Made by a program: the position numbers and the translations under genes | Notes under the pieces: model-generated | Seen by the model: only the letters and a program-made list of their open reading frames with translations | Database searches by the model: none | What the model was told of the DNA's origin: nothing | Source: an uncultured Flavobacteriaceae bacterium | Lineage (GTDB): Bacteria; Bacteroidota; Bacteroidia; Flavobacteriales; Flavobacteriaceae | Length of the DNA stretch: 64,000 nucleotides | NCBI GenBank assembly: GCA_913048115.1 | Contig: CAJWVI010000007.1 | Location: 1 to 64,000, forward strand | Direction: 5' to 3' | In this document: positions 26,569 through 34,511 of the stretch, one piece after another | Layout of the letters: every line of letters starts with the position of its first letter | How positions within the stretch are numbered: the stretch's first letter is position 1

Positions 26569-27969
26569 TTAAATATGTAAAGCTCTATCTGCCGTTGCGG
26601 CTAGAGCAGCTTCTTTAATTGCTTCTGCGTAGGTTGGATGGGCATGGCTCATACGTGCTATATCTTCTGCACTGGCACGAAACTCCATTGCTACTACCAT
26701 TTCAGCAATAAGATCTGCACAACGAGCTCCTACCATATGCGCACCTAAAATTTCATCTGTAGTTGCATCACTTAGTATTTTTACAAAACCATCTGTATCT
26801 CCACTGGCTCTTGATCTACCTAGAGCACGCATAGGAAACTGTCCTGCTTTGTATGCAATTCCAGATTCTTTTAATTGCTCCTCTGTTTTACCAACACTAG
26901 CAACCTCTGGCCAAGTATAAACAACACCAGGAATTAAGTTATAATCTATATGTGGTTTTTGACCTGCTAGAATTTCGGCAGCCATGACACCCTCTTCTTC
27001 TGCTTTGTGAGCTAACATAGCGCCGCGCACCACATCTCCAATGGCGTATATGTTTGAAATATTTGTTTGTAAGTGATCATTTACATCTACTTGTCCTCGC
27101 TCATTGGCTTTTACACCAGCATTTTCAAGGTGAAGCCCATCTGTAAAAGCACGACGCCCTACAGATACCAAACAATAGTCTCCAGTAAAAGTTACTTCTT
27201 TATCTTTCTTGTCTGTGGCGGTAATAGTTACTTGGTTTGACACTCTTGTTACATTAGACACTTTATGAGACAAGAAAAACTTCACTCCTTGCTTCTTCAT
27301 TGCCTTCATTAATTCTTTACTCTGTGCGGCGTCCATGGTTGGAATAATTCTATCCATGTATTCTATTACAGATACTTCTGCACCAAGTCTCTTATAAACC
27401 TGACCTAGCTCCAGACCAATAACACCACCACCAATAACAACCATATGCTTTGGAATCTCTGTAAGACTCAAAGCTTCTGTAGAGGTAATGACACGTTGTT
27501 TGTCTAGGGTAATAAAAGGCAAGGTAGCTGGCTTACTTCCTGTAGCAATTATAGTATTTGCTGCCTCTATAGTTTGAGTAGTTTCTCCAGTTATTTCAAT
27601 ATGTGTAGCATCCTTAAAAGAACCTAGTCCTGTAAAAACATCAATCTTATTTTTATTCATTAAAAAATCAATTCCTTTGGTAGTTTGCTCTACCACAGAT
27701 GCTTTTCTTTCGATCATCTTCTTGAAATTAATTTTAACCTCTCCAGGAATATCAATACCATGCCCTTCAAAATGCTTTATAGCATCTTCATAATGATGTG
27801 ACGAATCCAGTAAAGCCTTGCTAGGAATACAACCCACATTTAAACAGGTTCCCCCAAGGGTATTATATTTTTCGATAATTGCGGTTTTCATACCTAATTG
27901 TGCGCAACGAATTGCCGCTACATATCCACCAGGGCCAGAACCTATTATTGCAACATCATACTTTGACAT
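26569..27969 (-). CDS. lpdA: Dihydrolipoyl dehydrogenase
   Basis: The E3 subunit of 2-oxoacid dehydrogenase complexes, reoxidising dihydrolipoamide with FAD and NAD. The 466-residue protein begins with the FAD fold (VAIIGSGPGGYVAAIR). The redox-active disulfide lies in GGTCLNVGCIPSKALL. The NAD fold has VVIGGGVIGLELG, and the C-terminal His-Glu dyad is in HAHPTYAEAI. Length and start are normal. The E1 and E2 genes are not in this window, so it stands alone as in many Flavobacteriaceae. Confidence 0.97.
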   Translation of the reverse strand: MSKYDVAIIGSGPGGYVAAIRCAQLGMKTAIIEKYNTLGGTCLNVGCIPSKALLDSSHHYEDAIKHFEGHGIDIPGEVKINFKKMIERKASVVEQTTKGIDFLMNKNKIDVFTGLGSFKDATHIEITGETTQTIEAANTIIATGSKPATLPFITLDKQRVITSTEALSLTEIPKHMVVIGGGVIGLELGQVYKRLGAEVSVIEYMDRIIPTMDAAQSKELMKAMKKQGVKFFLSHKVSNVTRVSNQVTITATDKKDKEVTFTGDYCLVSVGRRAFTDGLHLENAGVKANERGQVDVNDHLQTNISNIYAIGDVVRGAMLAHKAEEEGVMAAEILAGQKPHIDYNLIPGVVYTWPEVASVGKTEEQLKESGIAYKAGQFPMRALGRSRASGDTDGFVKILSDATTDEILGAHMVGARCADLIAEMVVAMEFRASAEDIARMSHAHPTYAEAIKEAALAATADRALHI

Positions 27970-28097
27970 ACTACTTCTTTTTTAATTAACATTTTTGCTC
28001 CGATGCTAATATTTCCAGAGCGCATCTACAAAGGTACACTTCTACTCAGAAGTTTAAAAGTTTATAGGCATTGAAGTTTATGTTCTATTGTGAAATA

Positions 28098-29681
28098 TTA
28101 TTGTTTAGATTCTACATCCTTTAAAATCCAATCTAAGGCTGCATCAATTCCATTTTCTTTATCTAAAATAGTAGGCATAATCTCCACATCTGCTTTTACA
28201 CCATAGCCATCTGGATCTGTTTTTTGAGGTGCATCAACTTGCATCATCCCCATACGTACAATGATTTTTGAATTTGGCAATTTATAGTTGTAGAACATTC
28301 CTGCCACGGTCCCATTATAGGCACCTCCTGTTTCTTGACCTACAAAAATGGCTCGTTTATTTGCTTTTAAATGTGTCGACAAAATAGATGATGCCGAAAA
28401 AGAATTGCCATTAATTAAGACATATAAATTTCCTTTAAAGTTATATTCACTTGGCTCTTGATGCTTTATACCTTTAAATCTATAATACAACTTACCATCT
28501 CTCTTTCTTGTTTTTAGTAAATTATGAGTTATAATAATTGGAGAAAACAAACCAGCAAAAATCTTTAGACTAGTAGGTATAGTATTACTCATAAGGTAAT
28601 TTAAAATGGGGATTCTACTTGTGACTTCACTTTCATTTATAAAAACATATTCTTTATCTGTTAAATATGAATACAGATCATCAATTTCACTTAATGAACC
28701 TCCTCCATTATCTCTTAAATCTATAATTAAATTTTTGGTTTTCAAGCTGTCCATAGCCTGAAAGCATTGCTCATAAAAGGTGTCAGATTTTCCGCCAGTG
28801 AATCCTCTTATCTTCATATATACAACAGCACTATCTGCTCCTATTAAATTAAAATTTCGGGTATAATGATCACTCATACTATCATAATCATATATTTTAT
28901 TTTTCTTGCGTTTTTTCTTTGCAAGAGCGCTGAGTTCCTTTTTTTCTTTTTTACTTAATTTCGGTTTAGGAGTTTTCGCTAGGCTATCTATTTTTGTTGT
29001 ATCGCTTTTAGGGTTTTTATCTTTCCAAGTGAATTGCTTTGAAAATATAGAATCATCTTGTTTCAAGGTTACCTGAATACTGTCTTGAAATCCATTTTCT
29101 CTATAATAAAAACTTTTAAATCGTGAACCTACAATAGCTTCAAAAAAGGTTGTATTATATCCATCACTTGCGATATAATTATTATATTCCTTTACGATTT
29201 CTTGAGGAGTCACAGCATCAATTTTTAAGACCTCCGCCCCTACTAATAAAGAATCTTCATTTTTGGCCGACTTTACAAAAAGCCTAGATTCTATATACTG
29301 GTACCCTAAAGTATTAAAATTGAATTTTTTGTCTTTATATGTTTTACGTGTTTTCTTGTCGCGTTTTTTTTGAGGCGGAATGACACTTATATGTCCCTGT
29401 CCAACAGCCTTTACAACTGGAGCTAATTTTTTATAAAATTGTTTACTGGTTAGTGGCTGCTTTATTGTGTTTTTTAAACTATCAAATTTTGCTTCTAATG
29501 CTTCTTTTGTTATGTATTGATATAATCTAGGATGATTTCTTTGTAATTTTTGATAGGTTTTATCTACATCTTCATGTAATGCTTCAATAGATTGTGGTTG
29601 CAATATAGCTTGATTGTATTTTTCTAAACTATTACATGATACTAGCAATAAACCAACAAGAACAAGTTGTAATTTTTTCAT
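28098..29681 (-). CDS. S41-family peptidase lipoprotein
   Basis: A 527-residue lipoprotein (LLLVSC, Cys16) with a C-terminal S41 (tail-specific protease or tricorn core-like) domain. The hydrophobic block NLIIDLRDNGGGSLSE and the nucleophile segment LINGNSFSASSILS, followed by VGQETGGAYNG, are typical of S41. A Lys-rich segment near residues 225-265 (KKEKKELSALAKKKRKKNK) is an unusual basic insert. The substrate is unknown, and a cell-envelope location is predicted. It is monocistronic as far as I can see. Confidence 0.88.
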   Translation of the reverse strand: MKKLQLVLVGLLLVSCNSLEKYNQAILQPQSIEALHEDVDKTYQKLQRNHPRLYQYITKEALEAKFDSLKNTIKQPLTSKQFYKKLAPVVKAVGQGHISVIPPQKKRDKKTRKTYKDKKFNFNTLGYQYIESRLFVKSAKNEDSLLVGAEVLKIDAVTPQEIVKEYNNYIASDGYNTTFFEAIVGSRFKSFYYRENGFQDSIQVTLKQDDSIFSKQFTWKDKNPKSDTTKIDSLAKTPKPKLSKKEKKELSALAKKKRKKNKIYDYDSMSDHYTRNFNLIGADSAVVYMKIRGFTGGKSDTFYEQCFQAMDSLKTKNLIIDLRDNGGGSLSEIDDLYSYLTDKEYVFINESEVTSRIPILNYLMSNTIPTSLKIFAGLFSPIIITHNLLKTRKRDGKLYYRFKGIKHQEPSEYNFKGNLYVLINGNSFSASSILSTHLKANKRAIFVGQETGGAYNGTVAGMFYNYKLPNSKIIVRMGMMQVDAPQKTDPDGYGVKADVEIMPTILDKENGIDAALDWILKDVESKQ

Positions 29682-29902
29682 AAATTCATTTTCTTTTTTA
29701 AACGCTGCTTTTTTATATGAAGGTCAAATCCCGTGCCAAAAACGTATTGATTTTTAGTTTATAATTCTTTACTAATATAGGGTTAAGCGCTAGACTCTTA
29801 AACACGCTTTAGAGCGTATTTAAAAATGTTAAACAAAAAAAGAGCAACCCAATACTAAGAGTGAAAAACAAAAAAACGATACTACTAAGCCATTTTTTAT
29901 TT

Positions 29903-30364
29903 TTATGATACCGTAAAGGCTGTTGAATTTTTTACTTCGTTTATGGTGAAAGAACTTTGTGTACTTCCAATATTCTTTAGAGATGTTAATTTATTAATCA
30001 TAAAAAGTCTAAAGGCATCCATGTCTTTTACAACTACTTTTAACAAATAATCGTACTCACCACTCACATGAAAACACTCAAGTACTTGGTCTAATTGTGA
30101 TACTTCAGACTCAAAATCTGAAATATTTTTTTCAGTATGATGTGAGAGTTTTACATGGCAAAACACCATGAAACCAAAATCAAGATGTTTTTTTTCTAAT
30201 AATGCAACATACTTTTTAATAACTCCAAGACGCTCCAGTTTTTTTATACGCTCATACACAGCCGTTACAGAAAGATTAAGCTTTCCAGATAAGTCTTTAT
30301 TAGTCTGTTTACTATCTTCTTGCAAGTAACGGAGCAACAAAAGGTCTGTATTGTCTAATTTCAT
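29903..30364 (-). CDS. Lrp/AsnC-family transcriptional regulator
   Basis: A 153-residue regulator with an N-terminal winged helix-turn-helix (residues about 5-60, including LNLSVTAVYERIKKLERLGVIKKY) and a C-terminal RAM/AsnC ligand-binding domain (VSGEYDYLLKVVVKDMDAF). Length is normal for Lrp. It is transcribed away from the PLP enzyme at 30575 across a 210-base shared region, the usual arrangement for a local Lrp-type regulator of an amino-acid gene. Control of that enzyme is inference. Confidence 0.93.
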   Translation of the reverse strand: MKLDNTDLLLLRYLQEDSKQTNKDLSGKLNLSVTAVYERIKKLERLGVIKKYVALLEKKHLDFGFMVFCHVKLSHHTEKNISDFESEVSQLDQVLECFHVSGEYDYLLKVVVKDMDAFRLFMINKLTSLKNIGSTQSSFTINEVKNSTAFTVS

Positions 30365-30574
30365 GTAGAAAATTTTTCGTAAAAATACATTATACGAACA
30401 TAAAACAGATTAAAAAACAGGATTTATTGATTTAACTAGAATAAATCACTTTATTGATTAGGCATGATCAAATATTATTCAGCTTATTTGTATTTTTGAT
30501 GTTATATTTTTTGATTTGTAACAAAAAATAAAGGATTTCAAACAATTAACCTAATCTCACAATACACATATATC

Positions 30575-31783
30575 ATGGCAAAAAAAGACTTTAACCCTGC
30601 AAATAATATACAAGACCTTCAATTATTTGGAGAATCTGGAGGTGTTAACCCATCTATTTCAGATTCATCAACCTATACCTTTCTATCTGCACAAACCATG
30701 CTTGACACCTTTGAGGGAAACACAGAAGGTTGTTATTTATATTCACGCCATACTGCCCCTTCTAACCTAAATTTAGGCGAGGCCCTAGCGGCCATGGAGG
30801 GTACAGAAACTGCCAATGTTGCTGCCAGTGGTATGGGAGCTATCACTCCTACTATTTTACAATTTTGTGAAGCTGGAGATCATGTAGTATCAAGTAGAAC
30901 GATTTATGGTGGTACCTACGCATTTCTAAAAAACTTTACACCAAAACTCAATATCAACACAACCTTTGTTGACATTACAAAACTAGAAGCGGTTGAGGCG
31001 GCAATTACACCTCAAACTAAGATTATCTTCTGTGAGTGTGTGAGCAACCCATTACTTGAAATAGCAGATATTAAAGGACTTGCAGCTATTGCTAAAAAAC
31101 ATAAGCTACAACTACTTGTTGACAATACATTTTCACCACTAACGATATCTCCTATAAAATTAGGGGCAGATGTTGTAATGCATAGTTTAACAAAATTTAT
31201 AAACGGTAGTAGTGACACTATGGGAGGTGTTGTTTGTGGATCTCAAGAATTAATAAACTCTTTGCGAGATGTAAACAATGGTGCTTGTATGTTGCTTGGC
31301 GCCTCTATGGACAGTTTGCGTGCAGCGTCAATATTAAAAAACCTAAGAACCTTGCATATACGCATGCAACAACACAGTAAAAACGCGCTGTATCTTGCAC
31401 AAAAATTTGAAGCAGATGGGGTACGCACAGTATACCCTGGATTGCCCTCTCACCCAGGACATGCATTATACAACAGTATGATGAACGACAAATACGGATA
31501 CGGTGGTATGTTAACTATTGATGCGGGAGGCCTTGAGAACGCAAACAAACTAATGGAGTTAATGCAAGAGAAAAATGTAGGATACCTTGCCGTGAGTTTA
31601 GGGTTTTATAAAACCTTATTTAGCGCACCAGGAACTTCTACCTCTTCAGAAATACCTGAAGAAGAACAAGCAGAAATGGGATTAACAGATGGATTAATTA
31701 GGTTCTCTATTGGTCTAGATGACGATATTGAGCGCACCTACCAGATGATGCATAAATGCATGAAAGAAGTAGGGGTCTTATAA
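30575..31783 (+). CDS. Cys/Met-metabolism PLP-dependent enzyme (gamma-lyase/synthase family)
   Basis: A 402-residue PLP enzyme of the trans-sulfuration family. The PLP Lys is Lys207 in VMHSLTKFINGSSD. Tyr56 in YSRHTAPS and Tyr111 in RTIYGGTYAFL match catalytic tyrosines of the family. The position that is a specific Cys in methionine gamma-lyase (LYGCT) is Gly113 here. That favours a cystathionine gamma-lyase/synthase-like or uncharacterised gamma-elimination activity over classical methionine gamma-lyase. It is divergent from an Lrp regulator and ends at a strong terminator, so it is probably a single-gene unit. Confidence 0.88.
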   Translation: MAKKDFNPANNIQDLQLFGESGGVNPSISDSSTYTFLSAQTMLDTFEGNTEGCYLYSRHTAPSNLNLGEALAAMEGTETANVAASGMGAITPTILQFCEAGDHVVSSRTIYGGTYAFLKNFTPKLNINTTFVDITKLEAVEAAITPQTKIIFCECVSNPLLEIADIKGLAAIAKKHKLQLLVDNTFSPLTISPIKLGADVVMHSLTKFINGSSDTMGGVVCGSQELINSLRDVNNGACMLLGASMDSLRAASILKNLRTLHIRMQQHSKNALYLAQKFEADGVRTVYPGLPSHPGHALYNSMMNDKYGYGGMLTIDAGGLENANKLMELMQEKNVGYLAVSLGFYKTLFSAPGTSTSSEIPEEEQAEMGLTDGLIRFSIGLDDDIERTYQMMHKCMKEVGVL

Positions 31784-31804
31784 AATTATGATAAGACAAA
31801 TAAT

Positions 31805-31842
31805 AAAAGAGAGCTATATTTTAAAACATAGCTCTCTTTTTG
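31805..31842 (+). terminator. Rho-independent terminator of the PLP enzyme gene
   Basis: A perfect 13-bp stem (AAAAGAGAGCTAT at 31805-31817 with its complement at 31828-31840) encloses a 10-base loop and ends in a T run. It lies 22 bases after the stop codon. The A-run on the other side would also allow function in the opposite direction. Confidence 0.9.
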
Positions 31843-31897
31843 ATTTGCGTATATTTCCACAAAATTGTAACATTACAAAACCATTTAAATATACACC

Positions 31898-33370
31898 ATG
31901 CAAGAAGACAACCTTTCAGATATTAATATTCAAGATCAAAAAACAAAAGACAACAAAGAGCTTAGTATCTGGGAAGCGCTTATTCCTGTTGTTATCTTAA
32001 TGTCTTTGCTAGCCTATAACATTTTTGTAAAAGACGGTGCGTGGTTTGGTGATTACTCAAACCAATACATATTACTTATTGGCGGAGGTATTGCAGCCAT
32101 TGTAGGAGCTTTAAATAAGGTGTCTGTTGGCGTAATGCTCAAAGAAGTTTTGGAGAACATCAAAAGTGTTTACAAGCCTATTATAATATTAATGCTGGTT
32201 GGCGCTTTGGCAGGCACTTGGCTGGTAAGTGGTATTATTCCTGCCATGGTGTATTATGGATTACAAGTACTAAGCCCAGAAATATTCTTACCTGCATCTG
32301 TAATTATTGCCGCTATTATCTCTATCGCTACAGGAAGCTCCTGGACCACCTCAGCTACGGTTGGTATTGCATTAGTAGGTATTGGGACCGCATTAGGTAT
32401 TAACCCTGGAATGATTGCTGGAGCTGTAATATCTGGAGCTTATTTTGGAGATAAGATGTCTCCATTAAGTGACACTACAAACCTAGCACCTGCAATGGCT
32501 GGTACAGATTTGTTTACCCACATAAAGTATATGGCATACACTACTGTGCCAACAATTATTATTACCCTTATTGTATTCTCAATTCTAAGCATTACTATTG
32601 AAACCTCTGGAGAAGCAGATATTAGCAATCTACTACAAACAATAAACGCAACTTTTAATACCACAGGATGGTTATTTATTGTACCACTTATAGTTATTGC
32701 GCTAATTGTATTAAAAACAAATCCACTAGTCGCCTTAGCAACTGGAGTAGTTTCTGCCGCTATTTTTGCCGTTATTTTTCAACCCGAAATTTTAGCTAAA
32801 ATTTCAGACACTACCACAGGGGCATTATCACAAGCAATTCTTAGCGATGTAGCAATACAAACCCCAAATAAAACCTTAAATGAGTTATTTAGTTCAGGTG
32901 GACTTATTGGCATGTTATGGACCATTTTACTTATTGCATCAGCGATGGTTTTTGGTGGCGTTATGGACGGTATAGGAGCTCTAGCAAGAATTACAAAATC
33001 ATTGTTAAAAATGGCTTCTTCTGTATTTGGTTTGTTTGCAACGACCGTTGTGAGTTGTTTTGGGTTAAATGTAATTGCAAGTGACCAATATCTTGCACTG
33101 GTCATTCCTGGAAAAATGTTCAAACAAGCCTATGAAGATAAAAACCTTGCTCCAGAAAACCTATCAAGGACCCTAGAGGATTCTGGAACAGTAACTTCTG
33201 TACTAATTCCATGGAATACCTGTGGAGCCTATCAAAGTGATGTACTGGGTGTTGGTGTTGGCGAATATTTTATGTTTGCGATCTTTAACTGGCTCAGCCC
33301 TTTTATGACCTTAATCTTTGCCGCTTTTAAAATAAAAATCAGACTGTTACGTCAAGCAAAAGTAGCCTAA
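31898..33370 (+). CDS. nhaC: NhaC-family Na+/H+ antiporter
   Basis: A 490-residue inner-membrane protein with about 12 hydrophobic segments, beginning with a soluble about 25-residue N-terminus. NhaC-type blocks include IISIATGSSWTTSATVGIALVGIG, ISGAYFGDKMSPLSDTTNLAPA and LEDSGTVTSVLIPWNTCGAYQ. It should export sodium in exchange for protons, which fits a marine organism. It lies between two strong terminators and so appears monocistronic. A related role as an amino-acid/proton antiporter cannot be excluded for this family. Confidence 0.92.
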   Translation: MQEDNLSDINIQDQKTKDNKELSIWEALIPVVILMSLLAYNIFVKDGAWFGDYSNQYILLIGGGIAAIVGALNKVSVGVMLKEVLENIKSVYKPIIILMLVGALAGTWLVSGIIPAMVYYGLQVLSPEIFLPASVIIAAIISIATGSSWTTSATVGIALVGIGTALGINPGMIAGAVISGAYFGDKMSPLSDTTNLAPAMAGTDLFTHIKYMAYTTVPTIIITLIVFSILSITIETSGEADISNLLQTINATFNTTGWLFIVPLIVIALIVLKTNPLVALATGVVSAAIFAVIFQPEILAKISDTTTGALSQAILSDVAIQTPNKTLNELFSSGGLIGMLWTILLIASAMVFGGVMDGIGALARITKSLLKMASSVFGLFATTVVSCFGLNVIASDQYLALVIPGKMFKQAYEDKNLAPENLSRTLEDSGTVTSVLIPWNTCGAYQSDVLGVGVGEYFMFAIFNWLSPFMTLIFAAFKIKIRLLRQAKVA

Positions 33371-33391
33371 TCAAGGTATTAAATATCTATT

Positions 33392-33432
33392 AAATGGTTT
33401 TGGAAATAATTGTATTTCCAAAACCATTTTTT
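33392..33432 (+). terminator. Rho-independent terminator of nhaC
   Basis: A perfect 17-bp stem (33392-33408 with 33413-33429) encloses a 4-base loop and is followed by a T run. It lies 22 bases after the nhaC stop codon. Confidence 0.92.
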
Positions 33433-33499
33433 ATGAATAACGTACTAAAACATTGTGAAGTGTTTTGTACTTTTAAACTCTAAATTAAAAATAAAAACT

Positions 33500-34000
33500 A
33501 TGGCTCAAATAACTCTTGGTGGAAACCCAACAAACACTTCAGGGACTCTTCCCACCGTTGGTACACAAGCAACAGATTTTACGCTAACTGCAGTAGATTT
33601 ATCTTCAAAAAACTTGACAGATTATGAAGGTAAAAGAAAAATATTAAATATTTTTCCTAGTGTAGATACTGGAGTATGTGCAAGCTCTGCAAGAACTTTT
33701 AATACACAAGCTGCTTCGCTAAACAACACACAAGTGTTATGTATCTCAAGAGACCTTCCATTTGCACAGGCGCGTTTTTGTGCAGCAGAAGGGATAGAAA
33801 ATATTGAAATGCTAAGCGACTTTAAAGACGGTAGTTTTGGAAAAGACTATGGACTTACCATCATAGATGGCGCTTTTGCTAATTTGCATTCTAGGGTAGT
33901 AATGGTATTGGATGAACAAAACAAAGTGCTATATACAGAACAGGTGCCAGAGATTGGGCAAGAGCCTAATTATAATGCGGCTTTAAAAATATTAGGATAA
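33500..34000 (+). CDS. tpx: Thiol peroxidase
   Basis: A 166-residue peroxiredoxin of the Tpx subfamily that reduces hydroperoxides. The peroxidatic Cys lies in NIFPSVDTGVCASSARTFN, and a second Cys in FAQARFCAAEGI fits the resolving position. The start MAQITLGGNP at 33500 is the family N-terminus, and an in-frame extension to 33455 is not needed. Its TAA shares one base with the dgkA ATG, so the two genes are translated from one message. Confidence 0.95.
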   Translation: MAQITLGGNPTNTSGTLPTVGTQATDFTLTAVDLSSKNLTDYEGKRKILNIFPSVDTGVCASSARTFNTQAASLNNTQVLCISRDLPFAQARFCAAEGIENIEMLSDFKDGSFGKDYGLTIIDGAFANLHSRVVMVLDEQNKVLYTEQVPEIGQEPNYNAALKILG

Positions 34001-34359
34001 TGTTAAACTCCTTCCTAGGCAAACGCTTACTTGGCTGTAAATATGCCATTAAGGGCGCCATTCAACTCATAAAAAACGAAGCAAGCGTACAAGTGCAAAC
34101 AGTTATTGCCATTGGTATTACTATTGCCGGATTTGTTTTTGAAATTTCGGCAACCGAGTGGATGTTGCAATGTTTTGCTATTGGATTGGTCATGACAGCA
34201 GAGGGCTTAAATACAGCCGCAGAAGAAATTGCAAACTTTATTCATCCAGACCAACATCCAAAAATTGGATATATTAAAGATGTGGCTGCAGGAGCTGTTT
34301 TTTTTGCAGCTATAACCGCTGTTGTAATTGCTGGTATTATTTATATTCCTAAATTTTAA
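34000..34359 (+). CDS. dgkA: Diacylglycerol kinase (DgkA type)
   Basis: A small 119-residue membrane kinase with three hydrophobic segments. The family signature is in the ATEWMLQCFAIGLVMTAEGLNTAAEEIANF block, where the conserved Glu and Asn residues are present. It recycles diacylglycerol or phosphorylates a related lipid such as undecaprenol. The ATG overlaps the tpx stop by one base. A 152-base gap without a recognisable signal separates it from ftsK. Confidence 0.93.
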   Translation: MLNSFLGKRLLGCKYAIKGAIQLIKNEASVQVQTVIAIGITIAGFVFEISATEWMLQCFAIGLVMTAEGLNTAAEEIANFIHPDQHPKIGYIKDVAAGAVFFAAITAVVIAGIIYIPKF

Positions 34360-34511
34360 AGAACAAACGTCTGCCAAGAGCATAAAAATAGGCGATATTG
34401 GTATTTACTAAGACCCGCTAGAGTCAAAATACAGTAACACAATTATTTAAAAATAAAAACACAACATAACTCATAACAATTTGTATTTTTGTTTTAGACA
34501 CCTAACACTTC

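Noticed and set aside
29722-29745. A stretch resembling a tRNA T-arm (GGTCAAATCCC)
   Set aside because: No acceptor or anticodon stem can be folded around it within 80 bases; the resemblance is short.
31789-32000. A 70-residue open frame after the PLP enzyme gene
   Set aside because: It contains the 13-bp terminator stem and overlaps the nhaC start in another frame. Composition is low-complexity and no family is recognised.
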